Part shown: piece after piece, positions 26,799-34,657 of the stretch
Layout: each line of letters starts with the position of its first letter
Position numbering within the stretch: the first letter of the stretch is position 1
Assembly (NCBI GenBank): GCA_013215145.1
Contig: JABSRP010000027.1
Location: 1 to 64,000, forward strand
Direction of reading: 5' to 3'
DNA from: Pseudobacteriovorax sp.
GTDB lineage: Bacteria; Bdellovibrionota_B; Oligoflexia; Oligoflexales; Oligoflexaceae
DNA length: 64,000 bases
Notes under the pieces: generated by a model
The model's database searches: none
The model's input: the letters and a program-made list of their open reading frames with translations, nothing else
What the model was told of the DNA's origin: nothing
Made by a program: the position numbers and the translations under genes

Positions 26799-29107
26799 GA
26801 CTCTTTTCCTGCTTTCTGATATTGGTATTACTCTTACCGTTTGCTGCTAACGCAGCGCCCGTTATCAAAGACGTCATTGTTAAAGGTAACGCCAAAGTCC
26901 AGTCTGAAGCGATTCAGACGATTCTATCCAGTAAAAAAGGTCAGGAGCTTTCTGCAGATGCTGTTCGTGACGATATACTAACTTTGTATGAGTTGGGTTT
27001 CTTTTCCGATATTCGCATTCTGAAAGAGACAGTCTCTGGTGGGATAAACCTGGTGGTCTCCGTTAAGGAAAAGCCTGCGATTGCCTCTATTTCCTACGCG
27101 GGAATGGAGGAGCTTAGCGAAGATGATGTGAAAGAAAAGCTCGAGACCAGACTCTTTTCGATCTTAGATGAAAAGGCCATTACTAACGATGTGCGCACCA
27201 TCGAAAAGATGTACCTTGAAAAAGGCTTTTATCTTGCGAAGGCTCGTTATGAGTTGGTGGAGATTCCTAATAACCCCAATCAGGTTGAGTTGAAATTTAT
27301 CATCGATGAAGGTGGTAAAGTCCTTGTCGGCGATGTCCATATTTTGGGCAATGAGTATTTCTCTGATGCAGAAATCATAGATAAATTCTTCTCGAAGCCA
27401 TTTACCAGAACGTCTGGAATATCAGCACCTGGATCAGTCTACAATGACGACTTCATCAAACGAGACGCTGAAGTTATGTCCTACCTCTATAAAGACCAGG
27501 GTTTTGCTGAGGTGCAAGTCAGTAAACCTGTAACCGTAATGGATGCTGATAGAAGACTCGCGCGGGTGACCATGGAGGTCCAAGAAGGCATCCAATATAG
27601 CATCGGTTCCATTAAATTCTCAGGGGACATCCTGTACCCGGTTGAAGAGATGCGAGAGTGGATGAATTTGAAAGATGGTGAGCTATTTCGTTTCACGTTC
27701 TTTCGCAAGGATATTGAGATCCTTATCGATAGGTATGGTGACAAAGGCTATGCCTTTACTGACGTGAATCCAAAGCACCGATTTGACCGTGAGAAAAAGT
27801 TGGTTCATTTGGATTACGAGATCACTAAAGGTGAAAAGGTTTACTTTGGCGAGTTTAAGTTTGTTGGCAATACTAAGACTCGCGACAACGTCATAAGACG
27901 GGAATTGGCTGTCGCTGATGGTGAGTTGTACAGCGGTACCAGGCTCAGCCTTTCGAAACGAAATATCGAGCGTCTTGGATTTTTTGAAGAAGTGCAAACG
28001 ATCAAAAAGCGCGACGAAAAAAATCCAAATATGCTAAATTACAAGTTCAAGGTCAAAGAAAAGCCTACCGGCCAACTTCAGGCGGCACTTGGATTTAGTC
28101 CTAGCTCCAGTAACACAACAGAGAACCGCGTGTTCGGGCAAGGCCGATATAGCGAGGAGAATCAGAGCGGTAAGGGGTGGCAGACAAGTTTTACCGGTAG
28201 GTGGAATGGTGGTAACAACTATAGCCTCGAGCTTGGATTTAGAAACCCTCGGGTGAACGACAGCGATTGGTCCTTCGGTGTGAATGGTACCACTCGAAAC
28301 GAAGTACGTTTGCTAAGTAGCGATGGGCTACAGATTCAAGAATCTAGAAACGGTATTAGTGTGTCCTTGGGGAAACGAATCATTGAGTTGATTCGGGCAA
28401 CCGTTGCCGTGCGTTATACCAAGATTACCCAAGACTCCGACCGGTACACGCCTCCCTCGTTCTTGCAGGTCGGTGAGGCGCGATCTCTGATTTTCAGCTT
28501 ATCTCGCAATAATACCAATAACTTTTTGGACCCCTCTGAGGGCTCAAGTGTGCGGTTAAGTCAGGAGATCACTGGCGGCTTCATGGGTGGGGATCGCGAT
28601 TTTCTAGAAACGACCCTCGATGCTAATTACTATTATCCAATCGACTTTTCTGATACTTACCGGACTTACTTCCGTATTCATGGTCTTTTTGGCTTGCTTT
28701 GGCCGATTGGAGATAATACGATCCCCTTGCTGGATCGTTACACTCTCGGAGGACCAGAAAATTTAAGAGGTTACCGGTATCGATCGGTTGGTCCTAAGTT
28801 TTCGATATTCCGTGCTCCAGGCGGTTTCCCTAGTGAAATTAATGGTGGTGGTAACAAACAAGCGTTAGTTCAATTGGAATACTTTTTTCCGATTATTAGA
28901 GAGGCCAATATCAAAGGTCTGTTGTTCTATGATACGGGTCGCGTGTTTGAGGAAGAAGAAGGATTGTCGTATTCTGACTTCTCGAGCGATGTTGGTTTTG
29001 GTTTTCGCTGGATTACCCCAGTGGCTCCCTTCCGATTCGAGTGGGCCTATCCACTTGAAGATGGGAGATTGGGAGACCTGGAGTTTATATTTTACTTAGG
29101 TTACTAA
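26792..29107 (+). CDS. bamA: outer membrane protein assembly factor BamA
   Basis: The central beta-barrel of the BAM complex, which folds and inserts outer-membrane proteins. A signal peptide (1-21) is followed by five POTRA domains (about 22-420) and a 16-strand barrel. The L6 motif appears as LRGYRY within GGPENLRGYRYRSVGP, a conservative variant of VRGF. The chain ends in a C-terminal aromatic residue, as the barrel signal requires. GTG at 26792 follows GGAGG. Its place between lolD and skp fits an envelope-biogenesis operon. Confidence 0.95.
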   Translation: MVRLFSCFLILVLLLPFAANAAPVIKDVIVKGNAKVQSEAIQTILSSKKGQELSADAVRDDILTLYELGFFSDIRILKETVSGGINLVVSVKEKPAIASISYAGMEELSEDDVKEKLETRLFSILDEKAITNDVRTIEKMYLEKGFYLAKARYELVEIPNNPNQVELKFIIDEGGKVLVGDVHILGNEYFSDAEIIDKFFSKPFTRTSGISAPGSVYNDDFIKRDAEVMSYLYKDQGFAEVQVSKPVTVMDADRRLARVTMEVQEGIQYSIGSIKFSGDILYPVEEMREWMNLKDGELFRFTFFRKDIEILIDRYGDKGYAFTDVNPKHRFDREKKLVHLDYEITKGEKVYFGEFKFVGNTKTRDNVIRRELAVADGELYSGTRLSLSKRNIERLGFFEEVQTIKKRDEKNPNMLNYKFKVKEKPTGQLQAALGFSPSSSNTTENRVFGQGRYSEENQSGKGWQTSFTGRWNGGNNYSLELGFRNPRVNDSDWSFGVNGTTRNEVRLLSSDGLQIQESRNGISVSLGKRIIELIRATVAVRYTKITQDSDRYTPPSFLQVGEARSLIFSLSRNNTNNFLDPSEGSSVRLSQEITGGFMGGDRDFLETTLDANYYYPIDFSDTYRTYFRIHGLFGLLWPIGDNTIPLLDRYTLGGPENLRGYRYRSVGPKFSIFRAPGGFPSEINGGGNKQALVQLEYFFPIIREANIKGLLFYDTGRVFEEEEGLSYSDFSSDVGFGFRWITPVAPFRFEWAYPLEDGRLGDLEFIFYLGY

Positions 29108-29127
29108 TTCACAAAAAAGGATCAATT

Positions 29128-29706
29128 ATGATTTTTTCAAGTCGTCAGTCGTCAAAATTAGCCCATGTTGTGGCTGTGTGTCTGGCATTTTTTCTTGTGA
29201 CTGATAAGAGCGTCGCAGTCGCTAAAGGGTCTTCGGGTGGACGGTACGCTGTTGTCGATATGCAAGCGGTCATCCTCAACGTTGATGAAGGAAAGCAGGC
29301 CAGGGCTGATCTGGAAAAAGAGATCAAAGGAAAAGAAGCCGAATTGATGAAAAAGAAGGCTGAACTCGATAAGCTGAACAAAAACTGGAAAGATCAAGCC
29401 GCACTATTAAGCGAAGAAGCACGGTTGAAAAAGCAGCAAGAATTCCAGCAAAAGTTCATGGCTCTGCGAAATGATGAAATGAAGTTTCAATCCGAAATCA
29501 AACGCAAAGAGCAAATGGCAACGCAAAAAATCGCGGTTTCTGTCAGTAAAATGGTAAACGATCTTGCAAAAGCGCGCGGTTATGAGATGGTGTTCGAAAC
29601 CAACAGTGCTGGACTACTTTATTTGAAGGATCCGGTCGATTTGACTAAAGAAGTGATTGCTGCTTTTGATAAAAAAGGTGGCAACAAGAACTCGGCCAAA
29701 AAATAG
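29128..29706 (+). CDS. skp: periplasmic chaperone Skp/OmpH
   Basis: A 192-residue OmpH-family chaperone for unfolded outer-membrane proteins. It has a signal peptide (1 to about 33), then YAVVDMQAVILNVDEGKQARADL, a charged coiled coil (about 60-135) forming the tentacles, and a closing beta strand. It lies 20 bases behind bamA with AAGGATC as ribosome site. The lysine-rich C-terminus is usual. Confidence 0.9.
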   Translation: MIFSSRQSSKLAHVVAVCLAFFLVTDKSVAVAKGSSGGRYAVVDMQAVILNVDEGKQARADLEKEIKGKEAELMKKKAELDKLNKNWKDQAALLSEEARLKKQQEFQQKFMALRNDEMKFQSEIKRKEQMATQKIAVSVSKMVNDLAKARGYEMVFETNSAGLLYLKDPVDLTKEVIAAFDKKGGNKNSAKK

Positions 29707-29740
29707 TAAAAACGTAATGCGACAATAAGGAGATGGGGTT

Positions 29741-30187
29741 GTGGTTGATAGCGAAAAGCGTGTTTTCATGGATATTACGGAGATTCAAAAACAGGTGCCC
29801 CACCGATATCCTATTCTCCTCATCGATCGCATTTTGGACCTAAAGCCGGGAGAGTTCGTCCACGGACAAAAAGCTGTTTCGGCCATGGATCCATTCCTAC
29901 AAGGTCATTTTCCAGGAAACCCCGTCATGCCTGGCGTCCTCATGATTGAAGCCATGGCCCAGGCGTCAGCCATCCTTGGCAAAGTCACTAAAGGAGAAGA
30001 GTGTGACACCTGCCTTTTGACTGAAGTGACCGAAAGTCGCTTTCGTCGGATTGTGGTCCCTGGGGATATCCTTGACCTTCGTGTGAAGGTATTGAAAAAC
30101 CGCAAGGACTTCTTCTGGTTTGAGGGAGAGGCTTCTGTTGATGGTGATATTGCCGTTATTGCAAAGTTTACGGCAAAATTGGCTTGA
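29741..30187 (+). CDS. fabZ: 3-hydroxyacyl-ACP dehydratase FabZ
   Basis: It dehydrates beta-hydroxyacyl-ACP in fatty acid elongation. The active-site region GHFPGNPVMPGVLMIEAMAQ supplies the catalytic histidine and glutamate, and HRYPILLIDR is the N-terminal signature. GTG at 29741 has AGGAG upstream; 148 residues is normal. In many proteobacteria lpxD lies between skp and fabZ; here it is absent. Confidence 0.95.
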   Translation: MVDSEKRVFMDITEIQKQVPHRYPILLIDRILDLKPGEFVHGQKAVSAMDPFLQGHFPGNPVMPGVLMIEAMAQASAILGKVTKGEECDTCLLTEVTESRFRRIVVPGDILDLRVKVLKNRKDFFWFEGEASVDGDIAVIAKFTAKLA

Positions 30188-30258
30188 TAATTGTTGCATA
30201 GTCTTACCTTGCTTTAGTATGCTTCACTTTTGATTTGAATACGGTTTTAGGATCCCAT

Positions 30259-31080
30259 ATGTTCGATTACTCAAACTTTGAGTCTCACAAAAAAATCATA
30301 AATAACAGCCATATACACCCAACGGCACTGGTTGCTAAGGGAGCTCAGCTCGATACAGGAGTGATCGTTGGGCCGAACGCTATCATTGGTGAAAATGTCA
30401 AATTGGCATCATCAGTAAAGGTAGGGGCAGGTGCCATCGTTTCGGGTAGAACCACGGTTGGGCGCGGAACACATATCTATCCTATGGCTACGGTGGGGTC
30501 AGACCCTCAAGATTTGAAGTTTGCTGGCGAAGATACAGAACTGATTATCGGGGAAAATAATAAAATACGTGAGTATGTAAATATTTCATTGGGAACCATC
30601 GGCGGTGGCGGGAAAACTGTCATCGGAAACAGCAACCTGATTATGGTTTACTCTCACATCGCCCACGACTGCTACATAGGTAATCACTGCGTATTTGCCA
30701 ACGGAGTGAACTTAGCGGGTCACATAGTGATTGGTGATTACGTGACTTTTGGCGGAATGTCGGGTGGCCATCAGTTCTGCAGATTTGGTGATCGCGCAAT
30801 GGTGGCGGCTGGTGCCATTGTTGTGCAAGATGTTCCACCCTTTTGTCTCGTACAAGGAGACCGGGCTCGGGTCAACGGGCTCAATGTGGTAGGCCTGCGG
30901 CGCTCTGGAATGAGTCGCAGCGAGTTGAGTCAGGTGAAAACCATGTTTAAGATTCTCTTTAACGAAAACCTTACCCTTGACGAGGCTATTGGCAAGATCG
31001 GCTCGCATGTTGAGTCGTCCAAGTACCGCGATCAGTTTCTTGATTTTCTTACTAATAGTGAGCGAGGCGTTTGTCGATAG
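30259..31080 (+). CDS. lpxA: UDP-N-acetylglucosamine acyltransferase LpxA
   Basis: It catalyses the first step of lipid A synthesis, moving a hydroxyacyl chain from ACP to UDP-GlcNAc (or UDP-GlcNAc3N). It shows the left-handed beta-helix hexapeptide repeats (IHPTALVAKGAQLDTGVIVGP onward, in parts), the MVYSHIAHDC segment with the catalytic histidine, and the helical C-terminus after NVVGLRRSGM. ATG at 30259 follows AGGATC. About 273 residues, slightly longer than E. coli LpxA. Confidence 0.94.
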   Translation: MFDYSNFESHKKIINNSHIHPTALVAKGAQLDTGVIVGPNAIIGENVKLASSVKVGAGAIVSGRTTVGRGTHIYPMATVGSDPQDLKFAGEDTELIIGENNKIREYVNISLGTIGGGGKTVIGNSNLIMVYSHIAHDCYIGNHCVFANGVNLAGHIVIGDYVTFGGMSGGHQFCRFGDRAMVAAGAIVVQDVPPFCLVQGDRARVNGLNVVGLRRSGMSRSELSQVKTMFKILFNENLTLDEAIGKIGSHVESSKYRDQFLDFLTNSERGVCR

Positions 31081-31090
31081 CGCGCCTCGC
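31062..31090 (+). other. GC-rich hairpin over the lpxA stop
   Basis: GCGAGGCG (31062-31069) pairs perfectly with CGCCTCGC (31083-31090), enclosing the lpxA stop codon. There is no T-run after it, so it is more likely an mRNA-stabilising or partial-termination structure than a full terminator. Confidence 0.4.
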
Positions 31091-31144
31091 AGCTGACTCA
31101 CACTTACTGTCTCATTCAGCCTTTAGAAACGGGTAAAATGAATC

Positions 31145-32977
31145 ATGTCCGTTGATGCTTTGTCTCATGACTCCAAGCGCAGATTCTTTCAACTTTTTGT
31201 CGATCCAGTCTTTGAAAGAAAAGCTGCGTTGGTAGTTATTTCTATCGCACTTATTTTGCTTTCTTTGACGCAAAGCTTGTTTATACTTCTTCTAGGTCCT
31301 TTCTTTAAAGTCCTTTTCTCAATTGGCAGCAGCGCGACCGTTGCTGTAAAAGAGCTCTTACCGCCCTTATTGTTTGATAGCTTCCCCCAACTGCAAACTC
31401 TGGAATTCTCCCGTGACGATGTCTCTTGGATGATCCCTCTAGGACTTTTGCTTACTGTAGTCATTAAAGGCGTAGCTACCTACTATTTCCAGTACTACCA
31501 ACAATCTATTGCGCTACATGTTGCAAAACGCTACCGAGACCGACTGTTCGAGTCTATTTTAGGCCGATCCTTTAAAAAGTTAGAGGAACGCTCCACGGGT
31601 GAGTGGATGTCGTTACTCATGAATGATGTATTATTTTTACAAACCCGTTATTCCGATTTTGCTGCCATTGTAGTCAAAAACTCGGTCTTAATACTAGCTG
31701 CTCTGCTTGCAGTGTTTCTGATACAGTGGCAGATGGCTTTACTTTTTCTTTTAGTGACGCCATTTCTTGGGTTCGTTCTTGGCCGTATTGGCAATCGGAT
31801 CTCAGTTTACGCGGAGTTGTGGCAAAGCCAGCTGTCAGATATGGCTAAGCGGATCTTATCACTCAGACTTAGATTTCCATTTATTGTTTCGCAAGGTGGC
31901 CGCGCTTACGAAAGTCGTGAGTTTAGGCAAATCAATCAACAATATCTTCACAGTATCAACCGATCTATTCCTCTTCGCGCATCTTTTGCTCCTGGATTAG
32001 AGTGGATCGGTTTTTTGATCTTTACTGTGATTCTATGGTCAATCAATCGGGGGCACTTAGGCGACGATTTTGGGCCAGGCGATCTTATTCAGTTCCTCGC
32101 CGCTGTTGGTGTTTTGCTTAGGCCGATGAAAGCTATTGGGGAGCAGTTCTCAAGGTTTCAAGAAACCCGTGGCGCTCTTTCGAGGGGGTTCAAAGAATTT
32201 GACGAGCAGCCTGATAAAATCGCTCCGGTTCGACAAGTAGAACCTGCAACTCTCGATCAAAAGTGCTCTGATTTAACATTAAACCTAGATCAAGTCTCTG
32301 TTTCCTATGAGACAACATTGGCTGTTGCTGGTGAGAATCTTACTATCCGTCCAGGTAAAACGATTGCTATCGTTGGCCCGAGCGGTTCGGGGAAGTCAAG
32401 TCTTTTGAAAGCTTTAGTCGGTCTACTCGAGCCAAATGTTTGGCAGGGAAAATTAGATTGGAAATCTTGGCGCCGATCAGTAGCTTTTGTCAGTCAGTCT
32501 CCGTTTTTCTTCAGCGATAGCTTACGTCGGAATTTAACCTACGGCTTGCCAGAAGGGGCAGTTGCTGAAACAGACATCTGGAAGGCCCTCGCAGCTGTGG
32601 GGCTTGAGCATACCATAAGGTCGATTCCCGATCAGTTGGAAAGTCAGGTTCACGCGATCCAATCAAATTTTTCGGGTGGTCAGGTGCAACGTTTGGTGAT
32701 AGCGAGGGCGATTCTTCGAGATCAGCCAGTCATCGCTCTCGACGAAGCGACCTCGGCAATTGATGAGGAGGCTGAAAAAGACATAACCCGATTCCTCATC
32801 GATCTATCTCGTTCAGAATATAAAAGCATTTTGTTCGTCACTCATCGGTTAGCCTCCCTCGATAAATTTGACGAAATCTGGTTTGTGAATCACGCTAAAA
32901 TTGAATTAGTTGGTAGTTATCAAGAGCTTTTAAAGAATCCTCGATTTCAGCTTTTTGCAAAAGTGCAAAATTCATAA
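31145..32977 (+). CDS. msbA: ABC exporter, MsbA-like (fused membrane and ATPase domains)
   Basis: A 610-residue half-transporter: six membrane helices (about 25-320) then an ATPase with Walker A GPSGSGKSS, signature FSGGQVQR and Walker B VIALDEATSAID. MsbA flips lipid A-core across the inner membrane. The position behind lpxA supports that job, but the membrane part is divergent and a different lipid or peptide substrate is possible. The signature begins with F instead of the usual L. Confidence 0.75.
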   Translation: MSVDALSHDSKRRFFQLFVDPVFERKAALVVISIALILLSLTQSLFILLLGPFFKVLFSIGSSATVAVKELLPPLLFDSFPQLQTLEFSRDDVSWMIPLGLLLTVVIKGVATYYFQYYQQSIALHVAKRYRDRLFESILGRSFKKLEERSTGEWMSLLMNDVLFLQTRYSDFAAIVVKNSVLILAALLAVFLIQWQMALLFLLVTPFLGFVLGRIGNRISVYAELWQSQLSDMAKRILSLRLRFPFIVSQGGRAYESREFRQINQQYLHSINRSIPLRASFAPGLEWIGFLIFTVILWSINRGHLGDDFGPGDLIQFLAAVGVLLRPMKAIGEQFSRFQETRGALSRGFKEFDEQPDKIAPVRQVEPATLDQKCSDLTLNLDQVSVSYETTLAVAGENLTIRPGKTIAIVGPSGSGKSSLLKALVGLLEPNVWQGKLDWKSWRRSVAFVSQSPFFFSDSLRRNLTYGLPEGAVAETDIWKALAAVGLEHTIRSIPDQLESQVHAIQSNFSGGQVQRLVIARAILRDQPVIALDEATSAIDEEAEKDITRFLIDLSRSEYKSILFVTHRLASLDKFDEIWFVNHAKIELVGSYQELLKNPRFQLFAKVQNS

Positions 32978-33119
32978 ATGAAAAAAATCTGGTAATTATT
33001 TCCCACAGAGTTGAATTGTCAACGTGGCTTAGTTTAAACTTTAAGTACACGCACCGAATTTATTTTGCTCAGACTCTTGCAGCCGAGTAAATCATTTGTC
33101 TCTATGGATGGAGTAGGGG

Positions 33120-34148
33120 ATGAACGATAACAACGATCCGCAGTCGAATGCCGCTTTTAACACAAACACGAGCCCTGACACTCAGGCTAGCACCAACCCG
33201 TTTACGGGTGATCTGAAGGGAGAGTTTTCAAGCGATTTCGGCACAAACACGAACGCTGTCTCACAGATATTCAAGAGCGGGGGCTTCAGTTCGGAAAACC
33301 GAACCAAGTACATCGCGATTGGTGTCATAGCGGTCGTCATGATTGGGGCGATTGTCTATCTAACGAGTTCACCCTCTGAAGATCCTTTTGCGGACGATTT
33401 CGCAGGAGACTTAGCCGACGATGAGTTGGCGGATGATGAGTTGGGTGAAGACGAAGACCTAGATGCCCTCGACGAGGGAGAGGCCGATGAGTCGGTGGCG
33501 GATGCTGCTGACGAGCCCGATCCGGTTGAAGAAGCGACTCCAACCGAAACTGTTGAAGAAGCGCCAGCAGTGGAGACAGCTGAAGCTCCTGTCGCTACAG
33601 GATCGTTCCAGCTTATCGCACCGGCGGATGGAGCTAGGAGACCATATGATGAGACGGCGGCCGCCGCGGAGTTTTCGTGGGATGGTGCGGCTGATCGAAT
33701 TAATTTCTCACGCAATCAATCCATGCGGCCATTATCGAAAAGCATAAGTCTTGGAGGAGCCACATCCTATGCCTTTGAGAACCCGTATCCAGGTACCTGG
33801 TACTGGCAGGTAGAGAACTCTGAAGGGGTCAGTGAAACCCGTATGTTTCGAATCACTGCGCCTGATCGTAGGTCGTTTCCCGTTTCCAATCCACAAGATG
33901 GTGGAAGCATAGCAGGCAACGGCGGAGTCGTTTCCTGGCAAGCGGGAGAGCGCATTGCCAGGTATGCTGTAGAGATAGTGCCCTCAGGAAGCACCTGGAC
34001 AAACCCAAGTTATCGTTTTGGAACATCAGGAACTGCCATCACCCTACAAGGAGTTGGGCCAGGAAGCTATGATTTCAGAGTGGGAGCGTTTTCTGAGGTC
34101 TCGGGTCGATGGGAGTGGCAATATCTCCGTAACGTTAACGTCCAATAG
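33120..34148 (+). CDS. single-pass membrane protein with acidic linker and beta domains
   Basis: A 342-residue protein with a cytoplasmic N-terminus rich in N, T and S (1-60) and one membrane helix (about 64-83). An extremely acidic, Asp/Glu/Ala-rich linker (about 85-155) leads to two beta-sandwich-like modules that begin with similar LIAPADGA and PVSNPQDGG turns. The modules look like fibronectin-III/Ig-type folds, with WYWQVEN typical of this type. No enzyme motif is seen. It has its own terminator downstream. A periplasmic structural or sensing role is a guess. Confidence 0.7.
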   Translation: MNDNNDPQSNAAFNTNTSPDTQASTNPFTGDLKGEFSSDFGTNTNAVSQIFKSGGFSSENRTKYIAIGVIAVVMIGAIVYLTSSPSEDPFADDFAGDLADDELADDELGEDEDLDALDEGEADESVADAADEPDPVEEATPTETVEEAPAVETAEAPVATGSFQLIAPADGARRPYDETAAAAEFSWDGAADRINFSRNQSMRPLSKSISLGGATSYAFENPYPGTWYWQVENSEGVSETRMFRITAPDRRSFPVSNPQDGGSIAGNGGVVSWQAGERIARYAVEIVPSGSTWTNPSYRFGTSGTAITLQGVGPGSYDFRVGAFSEVSGRWEWQYLRNVNVQ

Positions 34149-34227
34149 CTATTATTCTAGACTGCAACTGGTTGAATCGAGGCTTTCGATAATAAGCTGA
34201 GTGAATAGAATCTCCAAAAATTTTCGG

Positions 34228-34257
34228 GCGCTTTCTCTTTGAGGAAGTGCTTTTTTT
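34228..34257 (+). terminator. rho-independent terminator
   Basis: A 10-bp stem GCGCTTTCTC (34228-34237) / GAGGAAGTGC (34241-34250) with a TTT loop and seven Ts (34251-34257). It separates the acidic-linker gene from the hemerythrin gene, whose start lies just beyond it. Confidence 0.88.
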
Positions 34258-34273
34258 ACAGTAAGGGAAGCTT

Positions 34274-34657
34274 ATGTTTGAGTGGCAAGCAAAACTCTCG
34301 GTAGGTCATGACCCTTTAGATCAGGAGCATCAAAGCCTTTTGAAATTGATGGTAGATTTCAAATCGAAGTTGCCAGAATCCACCGAAGCGATTTATCAAG
34401 CATTGCTCGAATTAGTGGTTGCGAGCCAATCACACTTTTTTCATGAGGAAGAGCTGTTAGAGTCTCTAAGCTACGGAAACCTCCAGGCGCATAAACGAAT
34501 CCATCGTAATTTACTCGCAAAGCTTCAAGATTATCTTAAACTGATTAAATCGGAAGACTCTCGAGAACTTAGGACTGAAATACTCTATTTTCTTGAGGCC
34601 TGGTGGATGGGACACATTAAAAATGTTGATCGGAGATATGCCCCGGTTTTTTCCTAA
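34274..34657 (+). CDS. bacteriohemerythrin
   Basis: A 127-residue single-domain hemerythrin that binds O2 or NO at a diiron site. Ligand motifs are in place: GHDPLDQEH, HFFHEEE, AHKRIHRN and HIKNVDRRY. Such proteins carry or sense oxygen, often linked to motility or microaerobic respiration. Its stop overlaps the convergent FapA-like gene by 4 bases. Confidence 0.92.
   Translation: MFEWQAKLSVGHDPLDQEHQSLLKLMVDFKSKLPESTEAIYQALLELVVASQSHFFHEEELLESLSYGNLQAHKRIHRNLLAKLQDYLKLIKSEDSRELRTEILYFLEAWWMGHIKNVDRRYAPVFS

Noticed and set aside
33337..33747. Long frames opposite and beside the acidic-linker coding region
   Set aside because: They are low-complexity shadows of the Asp/Glu/Ala repeats in the real gene.
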